Positions 33,047 to 45,441 of a stretch of DNA of 64,000 nucleotides are shown here, one piece after another. The DNA lies in assembly GCF_027172205.1 (NCBI RefSeq), contig NC_070614.1:33842001-33906000 (forward strand), written 5' to 3'. The first letter of the stretch is position 1. Every line of letters begins with the position of its first letter. Position numbers and translations under genes: made by a program. The notes below the pieces were generated by a model. It had not been told where the DNA came from and did not search any database. It saw only the letters and a program-made list of their open reading frames with translations. The DNA is from Podarcis raffonei (taxonomy: Eukaryota > Chordata > Lepidosauria > Squamata > Lacertidae).

Positions 33047-34990
33047 CAACAACAACACTTTATTACAGTCGTAGACCAGCATAAGGAGGGAGGGGTACAA
33101 TCTTTTAAAGTCATTTAAAATAAAGATCAAAAAACAAACAAACACTAAAAGAAGTTAAAACAGAATATATATAAGAATCCAAAAGAAGCTAAGAAGGTCT
33201 TAAAGAAGGGTTAGGAACATCATACAAGAGTGAAAGAGAACAAAAGGCTAGTATATACAAGACCACAGATATCAGTCTACAGAGCACTCCAATATGGGTG
33301 CCCATTGCGTGGACAGGAGGAGTCCCCACCCCCACCCCAGGCAACTCCCGAGTGGAATAATGACTCAAGACAACATGCTATGGGATTAAAATTGGCCAAA
33401 ACTTTATTAAGTTTCAGATGTAGGGAGACCTTGGCTCAGGCATTGGGCATTTATCCTTCCCAGTCCCCAGCCGGGGATCTGGGGGACATCAGGGTTATCC
33501 AAAATGTGTGGGGATTGGGCTGGCTCTGGAGAACATATGTTCAAGCAGAGAGCCCACCCCGTTTCACTGCCGTCGCAGGGGAAAGCAATAACAGCCTCTC
33601 GGCATATGACCAATGCCTCCCCTCAAGATCCCTTTAACGGGGAACCCTGGGATCCCCGCCACAAGGGGGGGTCACCATTTCACGCTCCCCCCCCCCCATT
33701 TAGGGAAGATAGACTAAAAGATTCCACCCAAGGCCTGAAACCGATTCACAGGTAAGATCCACCCTCTGTTGTGTGGGCCCTATTTGGCCGATCCCCTGGC
33801 AACGCCTCCCCAGGTGGGATTGGGCGACTGGCTGAGGTTACCACAGCCTGTTTCCACGTGAATTGAAAACCATCGTTCATAGTTAGTGGGGCAAGGCCAA
33901 GGGGAAATAAAGATAGTCTGAGCCAGTAGTTGAGTATGGTCACCCAGACTGAAGTCTCCACTTTTATGAAACCTTTCTCTAGTCTCAGGGTGGCATTAGA
34001 GACACATTGTGGGACTTGAAGGGCTGATCTTAGAAATTTGGATTGTACAAATTCTAGGGATGAAAAAATAGAGAAGGGGCCCAGCTGGGCACCATAGACA
34101 AGTTGTGCTATTGTTTTGGCTTCAATGAATTTGAGTGCTGCAGGTATATAGTGGCCACCTCTTGTTTTAAGAAATTTAAGGATTGCAGATGAGCTTCTCT
34201 GTGCAGTTTCAGCAACATGTTCCCCATGGGCTTTCCTACTGCTGGTAGAGTGAAAAACTACCCCCAGGTATTTGAAACAAGAGACCTGCTCAATCTTGTG
34301 GCCATCTATGCTCCAAGAGAGGCTCAAAGGCCTTTTGGCAAATGCCATGAGCTTAGTTTTCTGATAGTTGAGTTCTAGCTGGTCCTCCTTGCCGTATTGT
34401 GTTAATGTTCCCAGTGCTCTTTTGAGGCCAAAAGGTGTTCTTGAAAGTATTGCTGCATCATCTACATACAGCAGGACAGAGATGTGTCTTCGAGCAAGTT
34501 TTGGGGGGTGAATGTTTATGTTGTGGAGATGGCCCACCATGGAATTAATGTAATAATTAAATAAGAGTGGGGCCGGTATGCAGCCTTGCTTGACACCTTT
34601 CTCAGTTTCAATGGCATCAGTAAGATGGCCCCGGGGGTTACATCTTACTTTGAGTGAGGTCCCTTCATGAAACATACATATTAGATGAAGCATTTGTCGG
34701 TCTATTGAGGTAGCCTCCAGTTTTTCTGGATACGGAGTCAAATGCTGCTTTGAAGTCTATGGAAGCAGAGTAAAGGGAGGTTGTGTTACAGGAGGAGAAC
34801 TTTTCAATTAGGTGCTGAAGTACTGAGCACTGATCAGTAGTGGATCGAGCATCCCTAAAGCCAGCTTGCTCCTCTGCAATCCAATCAAGGAGTTTCCATT
34901 GTAGGTGTCTTGTGCAGAGTTTTCTGATGATGCTGAAGAGACTAATCAGTCTGTAGTTTTCAGGCTCCTCCTTTTTTCCTTTTATACATA
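33047..34990 (-). mobile_element. 5'-truncated non-LTR retrotransposon (reverse transcriptase part)
   Basis: In minus sense it begins within the reverse transcriptase (PENYRLISLFSIIRKL, EEQAGFRDARSTTDQC, IDFKAAFDSVSR). After a short gap it goes on with ETEKGVKQGCIPAPLLFNYY and the catalytic-site motif LLYVDDAAILSRT, where the usual FADD/YADD is YVDD, then CFKYLGVVFHS. The frame shifts once between the two halves. The 3' end is GTCTACGACTGTAATAAAGT with TTG repeats. A TGTTA-like short target repeat is seen at the junctions with the V2R relic. It carries a nested LTR copy at 33306-33845. The clade is not certain; a degraded 3' end of the same family is at 3400-3785. Confidence 0.8.
33306..33845 (-). 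mobile_element. Old LTR copy nested in the LINE
   Basis: It shares 'TGCGTGGACAG', 'ATGACTCAAGACAACATGCT', the AATAAAGTTTTGGCC polyadenylation region and 'GAACATATGTTCAAGC' with the solo LTR at 54070-54899, in the same orientation, but is shorter. It interrupts the LINE 3' region and so is younger than that LINE. No internal coding part. A broken fossil of the same LTR family. Confidence 0.7.
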
Positions 34991-35260
34991 ACATGCTGAA
35001 AGTGGTGAACTTGGCTTCATGGAGGTTCTTGGAAAGGAAAGGCGCAGGAAAGCTCAAGGCACAGTAAAACACTGTGGTTGAGCCCTCATTTCAGTGGCAG
35101 AAAGGGAATTTCAAGATGTCTTTATAAAGGGAGAACAATTTCAAGAACATCTTGCCTCTAAAATTATTTATAAATTACTAGGCATCTGTAGAGTTCTAGT
35201 GCATGTACAGACTGGGATAGCTCACAGAACAACACATCTGTTATATTACACAGTGAAAAA

Positions 35261-38200
35261 TCAAGGCTTTTTTCTTATTAGTTGTTCCCTATTGTTCAGC
35301 TGAGGCTTCATCACAATAATGTAACACTTGGGGAGAAAGATGCAGCCCAGCAACCCAGAGCTGGAAGCTAAAATAGAGAAGATCTCAACGGCAACAATGT
35401 ATTTTCCTTTGGTGCTCAGATAGGTTGGAACAAAGGACAACCACACACTGCAAAAGACCAACATGCTGAAAGTGATAAACTTGGCCTCATTGAAACTGTC
35501 AGGTAATTTTCTGGCAAAGAAAGCCAGAGTGAAGCAGGTAAGTGCCAGGAAACCCATGTAGCCCAAGACACAGTAAAACATGATAGTGGAGCCCTCATTA
35601 CATTCTAATAAAATTTCATCATTCATGGAATGAGTGTCAGTATGTGGAAATGGGGGAGAGGTTTCCCACCATACAACACAAAGCCCTGTTTGGATAAGTG
35701 AGCAAGAAAGAACAATGGAGGTGGAAAATCTTTTCCCCACCCACTTCCTCATCCTGGATCCTGGTTTGGTAGCCATGAAAGCCAGAACCACAGTCACCGT
35801 TTTGGACAGCAGACAAGAAACAGCCACTGAGAAGATGATGCCAAAGGCAGTTTGTCGGAAGAGACATGTCACCCTCTGAGGCTGGCCAATGAATATCAAA
35901 GCACAAAGGAAGCAGAGCAGAAGGGAGATGAGGAGAGTGTAGGTGAGGTCCCTGTTGTTGGCTTTCACAATGGGGGTGTCATGGTGCTTCCTGAAAATCC
36001 CTAGCACTAGAGCTGTGATCAATGAACATGTGAGAGCACCAGTGGCTAAGATGATCCCCAAAGGTTCCTCATATGACAAGAAATGTATACGCTTGGGAAT
36101 GCATGCATTTTTATCCTTGTTTGGATAATGATCTTCTTGGCATTGAAAGCAGTCAGGCATATCTGAAAAAAGGAAGAAATGTTGTGGTCTCTATTATATC
36201 AAAGTAGGTTTTTTATAAAAAAGAAGATTGATTTGAGATCTTGTTTTTGTATAAAGTGACCTATATAATGAATAAATATAACATATGCACTATATTACAC
36301 TTACTGAGCATTCAATTCTGTGTGGGTTGCGAAATGTGTGTACATAACAGTTGTCACAACCATGGTTCATTACATATTCCAAAAGAATTATCACATTTCA
36401 AAGCATTTTCCAGAACATCTAGAATAATTTATCCTATTAGTCTTAGCCCCTTCAATTCCTCTAGCATGTCATCATTTGAAACTGTAACAATGTAAGGCTC
36501 ATTGTGTTACTTCCAAGTTGTGCACATATTTCAAATACAGAATGATCTATCTCCTCTTGTTGAATGTATCATGGACCATTTTGTCCCACCATTTAGCCCA
36601 AGAGAAGTATCAAGGAAGAATGGCTGGCTAGGCCCTATTGAACATAATAGGGATCGAGCCTATCAGAGGACACGGAATTGGGTTTTCTTGAGGCATCTGT
36701 TCCCTTCTGTACCAGTCTCAATACAGTTTTCTGCTTACTCATTCCTCTGTATCAATTTGGGATTACACATTTATCTTTTGGGAGAAGGGCTGTTCCATAG
36801 GCATAGCCAGGATTTATTTTAGGAGAGACAGGTATTATGTTGGGAGGCAGAACTGAGTTATCTGTGACACAATTGGTCAGTTAGTTAAGTATTTGTTTTT
36901 ATTTACTAGATTTTCGGGGGGGGCAGCTGCCCCCCACCTATGTCCATGGGGTTTTCCATTATTAGACTACAGTTAATGCAGGATGTGGTGGTTTAATTTG
37001 GTAATTGGCTCTTTTACTTTGGTCATGTGCATTTGACCTAAATTTGGCAAGTACATCATATAGGGAGGAGGTGGGTGCTTGGAGTTATTCCCTTGTGAAA
37101 TAATGCTTTTCCAACCTTCCTCTTATTGCTAGCTGCCTTGAAGTGTGTTAGGGAGTGGGGTCAAGGTTCAAGAAGCTTCTTCTTTCCAAATGCTGCCCAA
37201 GTGATATGGGATGGAAGAGTGAGGAGCCCTCTCAGCTTGCATTGGATAAGGGCCAGCAATGAAAAGCACTGACCTATAATCTCGAGCCAGTGTAGTGCTG
37301 CGGTGTTGCAGAATTGGTGCAAACTTTAATTATGCTTTAATTATGCTTGCATATAGGATTGGATTATTAGTTATCTTGTTGCAAATCTTTAATTATAGTT
37401 ATATTAAGTGTTGAGCTATTACCCAATGGAACTGGAACCTCAAATGCTCTAGCTATCTCTTTCCTTACCTCAGGACTCCTCACAAACCCCACAGAGCTCA
37501 GCATCCTACTAGAGCGCTTTTGTCTGGATGGACTGTGCCTTTTAACAATGATAATGCCTCTTGCTAGCCTGGACTGAGAGGGAAGAGAGGTATGTGAAGG
37601 TGCACAAATTTATCTTCTTTGTAGCTGGAATGTAGCCTATTGTATTAAGGCAAGAGTCATAATTTGATCTATCTACTTTTATATCTGGATACATCCCTGA
37701 AAATCTGTTCATAGGAATATGTGGCCCTTGGGCTTAACATTTTTCCCACCCTGGTTTTAACCATCCTGCTATTTTCTGTTGTCTCATTCTGCAGTAGGTA
37801 TGAGTAACCTTTGGACCTCCAGGTGTTCCTACACTACAGTTCTCATCATCCCTGGCCATTTACATGAATGCTGGGGCTGATGGGAATTGTAGTTCAGCAA
37901 TATCTGGCGGGCCAGAGGTTCCCCACACCTATTCCAATTATCTGTTGAGATTACTTTTTGATGTCGAGGCCTGCATGCATTATTCTCTGAATTATGTACA
38001 ACTTATTTGATAACGCTGTGTGCAACCAATCTTACCTTTCTCATTTGATATCTTATTTTCTGGACACAGAATGCAGTCGTAACAGCAAGACAGCTGTCCT
38101 TCCTTCGTTTTCTTGCTATAACCTGAATCGCAGTGATCGTTGCATAGAGAAAGGGGCTGTACCTAATCCATAAGTGAAAGGGGAGAATATGAATTTTGTG

Positions 38201-41200
38201 TGGTTTTAATACCAAGGTGTTTGACAAATAAGATTAACACCATTCAGATAGCAAATTGAAGATAGGCACACTCAGAAAGTGACACAGTTACCTCTTACAG
38301 TGTGAAAGTTACCCATTGGGATGTATCTCCTTTCCTTTCAGTACAGCCCTCTTACAGTGACAATGTTTCACTGTCCTTCAATGAATGCTAACACACAGGC
38401 ACTAGAGGGAGACAGCTACGCAAAATATCTGTCATTGTTATTATGAATAGAGGAAGATCTTTAGAAAAGGATGCCCATTTTGTTAAAAAATATGCATTAC
38501 TGACAGTGATTATTTTATTTTACTTTATTTTCCAATGGGTTTCCTCAGGGAAAGCAGTGAGACAAAAATGAAAATATTTTATAAAAATCAAAATCAAACC
38601 ACTCAGACATGGATTTCAAAATCCCGGACCTGTGCTTTGAAAGCATGACACAAAAAAGGTAGTGTGGATGAGCCCAGCGCTTCTGTAAGGAAACTGCACA
38701 AACTGCTGTTTCCAAGTCCTACCTGGTTAAACCAGCTGTGCCACACAATGTCATCTTCATTAACAGTGAATTCTTGCTCTGGAATTGGAGTTTCAGGATC
38801 CATCTTTCCAACTTTTACTCGAACAAAAGATTGGTTTGGGAATGTGACCCAGTTTAAAATATCAAATCCACCTATTAATACTCTATTTTGATCAAAAGAA
38901 ACCACATCCCCAGCAGTGTTGTTAAATGAGACTTGTTTCAGAAAGTGGTGGATCTAGATTGAAAAGGAAAACACAGATGCTTAACAAAAGGAACTTGAAC
39001 CATTATCTCTGAAATATAATAGTCTGCCATTGTGTTGGGTTGTTGTTTTCTATCCTGGACCTTGTCAACACCAGTGAAAAGGTTTCCACACTGTCGTGGG
39101 AAAAACATTATATTTATTCAATATAACATCTTAGAAGATCTGCAAGCCAACACACATAATTATACTAATCAAAATATCATTCAGGTAGCAAAGTTACTAG
39201 GTGGGAGAAGCCATGTCTCCCTCCCTCTCCCTCCCTCTCTCTCTCTTTGTCTGGCATGTTTCTAATTGAAACCTGTGGTCTTGGAACAAGGGACCTCCTT
39301 GCTTCGAAAGCATCGGATATTTAAAGTTAACAAGTGCCCAACAGTCCCAACAGCTCAGCATTCACCCTAACACACATGCAAAGCCCCCCTCTCCCAGTGA
39401 TCCCACACAAGGCAGTGTAAAGTGGCCAAAGAGAACCCTTAATCCAATACTGCCTTACCATCTCTTCACTTGTCTTTACTGGCAGCCTATCAGCTAATTA
39501 AACCAATCAAAACTCATTGCCACTCCATGCAAGTTGCTCTCAACAGCTTGAAGTAGATGAATAAAGGGAGCCCCCAGGCCTATTTGGAGCTCCTGCAAAA
39601 TTCCTACTCAGCTCCCAAATGGGCAATTAGCAAAGTCCATACTGCACAGGGAAGGAGGGAGGGAGCGAAGGCACTCCAAAGAGAAGACTAGAGTGTTTCT
39701 CCCTCTAGTAGCCTGGGTTGGCCAATCTTCTCACATAGGCCAACCCACCCACGCCCACCATGACAAATCAACAGAATCTTCTTCTGAGGGGGAGCTGGGG
39801 TTTGCCCCAACTTGAGTATGAGGATGTCACAAGTCACACTGAAACTCCTCTTTCTCTATATGATGTTACCTGTATTAAATAATGTAATATATCAGTAGTG
39901 AAATGTTATTAATGACAACACCATTTATGTTTGAATATTTCTCACAGGCCTTACCTGCCATGGTACAATATTCTGAAGTTCCCTTCTTTCTTCTTCTGCT
40001 ATTGTTGTATATTTGGATCTGGATGAAAGCAAGGCATGTAAAGCATGGGCCACTGCATAGACAGCATTATAGATACTGTAACTGTGACCAGTCATGCTCA
40101 TTTCAAAAAAAGGCCCAGGAAGGTTCTCCAGACTCTCATCTCCAGTACAAATATCACCCACCACATCATCCAAAGCAGAGCTTGGGAATACACAGCCAAA
40201 TGCCTGTTCCCAGAAATCTCTGATAAAACCATCTTCTGTTGTACTGGAAGGGTTTCTGCCCTGAAGAAATTCCTTGAACCCTTGAACCTCTTTGGAGTGG
40301 ATTGCGAAAGATAGAGCACCATGGAGGACTTGGATATCCCAATGCCGTTGGTGGACAAATGATTTTAACTCCATCTGAGCTGTTAGAATCCAGATCCTAC
40401 CTTTTGGCTTTCGTATTGTGTCATCCACCTCTGGTAGAAATAGTACCCATCTCAAAAAGATTATGGAATCTGCTTCTCCATAGAACACCAATGCATTGGC
40501 TGTGCTGCTCATGACTCTGTTGTAGGTTTCAATCCCTTTTTTCATTACTTCTCCATTCTCATCATCTTCATCAAAACTAAAACTTGAAGGGCATGTTTCT
40601 ACAAAGGCTAAACAGATGCCCTTCTGGGAAAATAAGGGAAGCATGTGTTGCAGAAACATTTCTACCTTATCATTGTCATCAGCAATGAATCCAAACCATA
40701 TCCATTTGAAGTGAATGAGTAACTGTAGAATCCCCAAGTACTGGAGGATATCATCTGGGACCATTCGATAGGAGGAAAGAAATTCAGTTTGAAGTGTCCT
40801 CCAAGACATAGAACCATACAAAAGCTAAAGGTCAATTTGGAGAGTAAGCAGAATTATTATCTTACCATAGGGAAAGTTGTGGTACTAAGCTGCCATAGAG
40901 TCATGTCACTCATTAAACAATATAGTTCCTTCTTACAGATTGTAGAGGAGGAGTATGTAGTCCAATGCAAAAGAAGGATAACAGTCCAATAACGTATAAA
41001 CAGCCCTCAACATGAACAGAAGAAAAATTAAAAGACATAAAGAATTCTAAGCCCATCTGAATCATCAAATGAAAAATTCACGTGTACATAGTATAGTATG
41101 GTAGTATAGTAGTTTGGACTTGATATCCCGCTTTATCACTACCCGAAGGAGTCTCAAAGCGGCTAACATTCTCCTTTCCCTTCCTCCCCCACAACAAACA

Positions 41201-42463
41201 CTCTGTGAGGTGAGTGGGGCTGAGAGACTTCAGAGAAGTGTGACTGGCCCAAGGTCACCCAGCAGCTGCATACATGACCTGATCTCCTCAGATGTGTTGA
41301 TAACAATATTACTAAAGCTCATATAAGGAAAGGTTTCTATTCACTATGTAATAAAGATAAACATTATTTTGATTTCTCTGAATAACATGTTCAATGAAAT
41401 GATGAAACATATTTGTTTATACCCATTGCTGTCTTTGAATGGTTATGACACATCTGAAAATAAAGAAGAAAATGGCATAAAATGTAGATTCCTGAATCAC
41501 ACAAGCACTCTACCTGAGGAATCTTGAAGATACTCAAAACATTTGCTATCTGGTGAGATGTTTCTGAATGCAGTGCCCCAATGATGGAAATCAGATTTTC
41601 CTGGATGTCACATTTGTAGTTGGGGATAAATATATTCCTTGTGGAAAGCAGTTTCATTGTGGCATGATAGGTCAATTCAGCACTGGAATAGATGTCATAA
41701 ATGTTGAATCCCAGGGTCACATTTGGTAGGAGCTTGAGATTTTTATTTAGCTCCTTTACCGCAAACACCAAGGCCAGGATGTGCTGGTAATTCTTTGTCA
41801 CTATACTGCAAAGATATTTGCATTTAGTGTTACATGCATTTTCCACATTTTATAAAAATATTTCTATCGTGCTGTGCACATATTTCATTATTACTATTCA
41901 CCACAATGTTGCTATAACCTGGTACTGTGTACTTATTACTGACTGCCTACCATTAATATCATCTATTACATTTCTTTTTTAAAAATTACCTTTTTATTCA
42001 AAATTAAAACAAAACATATTATCTAGAAACATATCATCCATATTTTCCCCTTTTTCCTCCCTCCCCCCACAGAACCCCCCCCCCGACTTCCCTCAGTTCC
42101 AGTCTTTGATTTCTCTAAAAATGCTGTTTTCTGCATGTTACACAGTTCCTCATACTATTAGATCCTCAAACTATTTAAGTAATAATTATCAATAAAAAGT
42201 TTGTGAATGTTTATTCAAAATACTAAAGATGGTAAAAGCATTTCTTACACAGGCTCTTCAGATAGCGTCTGTGGAGGTTTATGTATGAAGTCTTTTGGAC
42301 TGGAGAGGATGAGACTCTGAGAACAAATAGCTCCAAATATTATGTCTCCTGGTTGAAAATATTTGTGAAGGATATGGTAGGGATCCTGGATTCTACATTT
42401 AGCAAAAGGACTATTGCCCACTATGAGGAGAATCATCAGCTGTAACACCACCGATGCAGCCAT
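35261..42463 (-). CDS. Vomeronasal type-2 receptor, gene D (complete, 6 exons)
   Basis: Exons in transcript order: 42249-42463, 41514-41805, 39955-40824, 38723-38953, 38036-38162, 35261-36162. They total 2637 nt, 878 aa, with GT/AG at all junctions and no stop. Signal peptide: about residues 1-21 ([21 protein letters not shown]). The ligand domain runs to residue 536, with [15 protein letters not shown] in exon 1 and [15 protein letters not shown] at the start of exon 3, again lacking the usual LSD triplet. Exon 5 linker: [15 protein letters not shown]. Exon 6: seven hydrophobic segments, [16 protein letters not shown], and the end [15 protein letters not shown]. At 7.2 kb it is the second most compact complete gene here, close to gene F. 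Exon 3 is 870 nt, 9 more than in gene B, mostly from an acidic DEDDENGE stretch. Gene B is its nearest relative in the window. Confidence 0.9.
36163..38035. other. Intron 5 of gene D
   Basis: No exon relic or clear mobile element. A degenerate dispersed-repeat phrase (CTGATGGGAATTGTAGTTCA) lies near 37880-37900, in a repeat type I recognise from squamates but cannot name. Confidence 0.4.
39092..39836 (-). mobile_element. Possible solo LTR in intron 3 of gene D
   Basis: In minus sense the right end would be TGACTTGTGACATCCTC and the left end a GAATAAATATAATG polyadenylation-like signal about 25 bp before CCCACGACA. A CACACT direct repeat lies at both borders (39087-39092 and 39835-39840), overlapping the termini, so the exact ends are unclear. 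No coding part. A CT-rich low-complexity run (39218-39246) lies inside. Low confidence. Confidence 0.3.
41125..41270 (-). repeat. MIR-like CORE-SINE, partial
   Basis: Near-identical to part of the copy at 27535 (ACAACAAACACTCTGTGAGG and GGCCCAAGGTCACCCAGCAG on the plus strand). The tRNA-like head is missing. Lies in intron 2 of gene D. Confidence 0.65.
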
Positions 42464-42723
42464 TTCGAGTAAGAAACCCCCACTCTTAATCTAGATTACC
42501 TTTTCTGCAGAAGTAAAAGTATGATTAATGTTTCTTAGCAGCAGAACAACATGCGTCCCTGCTTCCTACTTACTGAAATTTAAAATGTGATGGAACACTG
42601 TATTTCTATTCAGAATTGTATGAGAGAGAGTTCTCTTTATTCCATCAGTCTCAGAATCCCCCCCCCCATTTTGTTATTGACTAGGCTAGTCTAACTCTTG
42701 AGTGGATTTTGAAAACAGTGACA

Positions 42724-42759
42724 ATAATTGCAGTTCACTGAATAATTGCAGGGGACTCA
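42724..42759 (-). promoter_or_regulatory. Candidate upstream block of gene D (TAATTGCAGGGGACTCA)
   Basis: Counterpart of the gene B block, about 265-300 bp before the start codon. The flank between start codon and block aligns with that of gene B in several short stretches (for example TTCAG.ATTGTATG and GTTATTGACTA), and the block is the best conserved part. Inference. Confidence 0.35.
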
Positions 42760-42764
42760 AATTG

Positions 42765-43701
42765 CATGATTGTCATGTCCAAAAGGAAGCGTTTTCTCCC
42801 TATTAGTTGGACAGTACAGAACAATAATAAGAAAATTATACTAGCAAAATTAAATAACTTATGCTGGGAGTGGGGGATGAGAAATATTTGAGTTTTCTTC
42901 AGGCCTTTGGTCCATCTAATGCATTATTGTCCGCATCTGGGTTCAACAATATTATGTCCTTGCATGCCCGTCTGTCTGCCAGTACCTCCTATTGTGCCAA
43001 TGAAAGGTTTCAATATATAATGCTTCAAAAATCCATAATGCATTAAAAACTGCTCAATGTAGCTTGACCTCTCCTATGCCACCTACAACATGCCCACATT
43101 TCATTGCATATGCCTTCTATCAGAACAGAGGAGCAAAACACACTTCTTTTTAATTAAAGTGTTGCAGATCAGATATGTAGGTCAATGTGGTTTTTTGTGG
43201 TCCATAGTGAATTTAATTCACCGTCTTCTGTCATAATTCCATGGATATTTTGGCAATCTGTAGACTGGGGAATTATAAAAAGATAGCATTGTGGGTTTCT
43301 TCTAATGTTATGATTAGTAATATGGAAGATAGGTTTTATATTTTGAAGAAAACACACAAACATATATAATGACTTTTATTTTATTCTGTGACAGATATGA
43401 GCAAGTCTCTTTTTAATTTACAGAAGAAACATATAATTTCTTTATTAATTGAGAATACTCATACTGCAAGAAACATCAAAATAGCCATTTGCTATTAAAG
43501 TTGTCAATAGCAAGGGTACTCATCCTTGGCTCACCTGGTTCCCAAGCAACAGTACTACTGACCTACATGCAGTCCCACATTCAGTTTTTACAATGACTCA
43601 TTAAGGGGCAATATATAAAAAATTATATTACATGTAAAAGTGGTGTCCTGTTTGCTTATGTTACATTGGGTTGCCCGGAGCAAGTTAACATGACTGACAC
43701 A

Positions 43702-43736
<35 letters not shown>

Positions 43737-44095
43737 ATAATAATAGTAATAATATGTAAATCTTATCTCTTGAAATAATAAAGTCTGAGATTCATTATTT
43801 GGTCACTACTGCAGAAAAAGGTGCTGTCCCAAGTTTTCATGAACCTTGTCTCCCTTGGAGGAGGGATATACAACATGATATCTCAAGATGATAGTAAATT
43901 TTGTGCAGGCTCGTAGAGAAGGAAGAGGTTTTTCATAAAAACTAAAAACCTGAGTTGTGATAGGGAACAAACTGGATACGGAGTATGACATGTATTATAT
44001 GGTTCATAAAGCACATGCCAGGGAAGAATAGTCTTGACTGTTTAATTTTTCAAAATACTCCTCAAGGACAGCTCTGTGTAGAGCATGTTTCAGTA
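42765..44095. other. Spacer upstream of gene D
   Basis: No gene or exon relic recognised. A TAC repeat passing into TAA repeats lies at 43702-43745. Confidence 0.4.
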
Positions 44096-44099
44096 TAAC

Positions 44100-45060
44100 T
44101 TAAGAAGAATATTATGGCATGGGCAGATGGGGCTCGTCAACCTGGGAAAGTAGTCCATCTAGGAGATGGAAAACTGATCCCAAACCTCCACTGCCTTGCA
44201 GGACATATTTGGGAGAAGAAAATGCTAAGCAGCAAACCCTACACAAATCCAGAGTGGATGGCATCTTGTATGCATCATTCTGGCAGCTCCTATAGCCAAG
44301 CTGGTACCAAACATATTCCAAGTGGTGGAGGGTGGGCTTGTGATCTTGGCACCACCTTTTCTGGTGGGCAGCATTGCGGTCAGGCATCCAGGACCTGATA
44401 GTGATCTGGCACAGGGCGGAGATTGACGTCCCTTGCTTGCGTCTCCCTGGTCATGTCACCAGCACTGGGCAAGGCTACACCCAGCAAGGTCTTTCTGGCC
44501 AATCAGCTCTGGTAGTAGGTGTGGCCTCCTTTTGCTGGGTCTCCCTATGCACCCACACTCTTTTTATGCTTTCTTCATATATAACCTTGGTATGGACATC
44601 TGTTGGCCGCAATATTGTTGGGGCCAGGTAGGATTTTTCTTCACTTGGCAAATTGGCCATTTGGTTTTCGCCTGCCTGGTAGCAATCATCACAACTTTGT
44701 AAGGTTAGGGATTGGGTAAGCCTTTGTTTGGATGGAGGTGAGGTTGTAGCCTCCACCTGCCCCTCCTCATCAAGGATATGCTGTTAAAGGGATCCAGGGG
44801 TGTGGATTCTGTCCAATGCCCAGATGTGGGCTGGGCCATACCACGACCCCATTGGGGACCCCTCGGGGTGCCCTTATTTTGTGTACGTCATAGGGTTCCC
44901 CCTACTTGTGGTTTACCCTTAGTTGGACTCCCTGCAGATGGGCGGGAGTCAAGATATAGCTTGGATTCACCCAATGCCTAAGCCAAACTTCTCACATCTG
45001 TAACCAATAAAGTTGTGGTCTTGCCCCCCCCAACTTAAATACTCATATCCATGTTTTTAT
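44100..45060 (+). mobile_element. Old LTR-like relic
   Basis: The right part has CCCAATGCCTAAGCCAAAC and ACCAATAAAGTTGTGGTC, the block shared with the LTRs at 17.9, 33.3 and 54.1 kb but on the opposite strand. The upstream part is GC-richer than the surroundings and its left border is a guess. A degraded solo LTR is the likeliest reading. No coding part seen. Confidence 0.4.
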
Positions 45061-45441
45061 TATCAAAGGGAACTGTGGGGCCCAGAGCCTTGGCATGCAA
45101 CTCCATATACACTGCCCATGCTTGTGCCCCAAATGATCATTTCAGTGCTGCTAATGCAGCAAAAACAGCATAGTTTGACTTCACCCCCCCCCCGAGGTGC
45201 ACTCCATTGTCTCCCTAGACAGAAGGATGCCAATGACATTAAGAAATGGATCACTGCACCCATACATCCATTATATGAGAAGTGATGCAACAGGGAAAAG
45301 GTAGTCATTGCCATACCACTCTCCCCTCACAAAGGATCATCACCCTACCCAGAGATCTTCCCAGATCTATGTAGATCTTTTTAAAAACCATTGCAACTGG
45401 AAAAGTGTTTAAACGACTACATAAATTAGCTACTAAACACT

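Larger units (their letters stand above)
32885..35092 (-). pseudogene. V2R exon 6 relic split by a LINE insertion
   Basis: The right piece (about 34987-35092) reads VFYCALSFPAPFLSKN and then LHEAKFTTFSML. The left piece (32885-33046) continues [20 protein letters not shown] and [11 protein letters not shown]. Joined across the insertion they are the late part of a V2R 7TM exon, but a block of about eight residues expected after VFYCAL (GYLGFLA) is missing, the P of SFVPTY is altered and everything 5' of the right piece is absent. A LINE occupies the middle (33047-34990). There are no companion exons, so this is a decayed gene copy between genes B and D. Confidence 0.8.

Noticed and set aside
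43702-43745. Regular TAC/TAA repeats considered as a possible CRISPR-like or satellite array
   Set aside because: Plain trinucleotide microsatellite without spacers.
44112-44756. Overlapping frames of 85-94 codons
   Set aside because: No domain similarity; the stretch is better explained as part of an old LTR-like relic.
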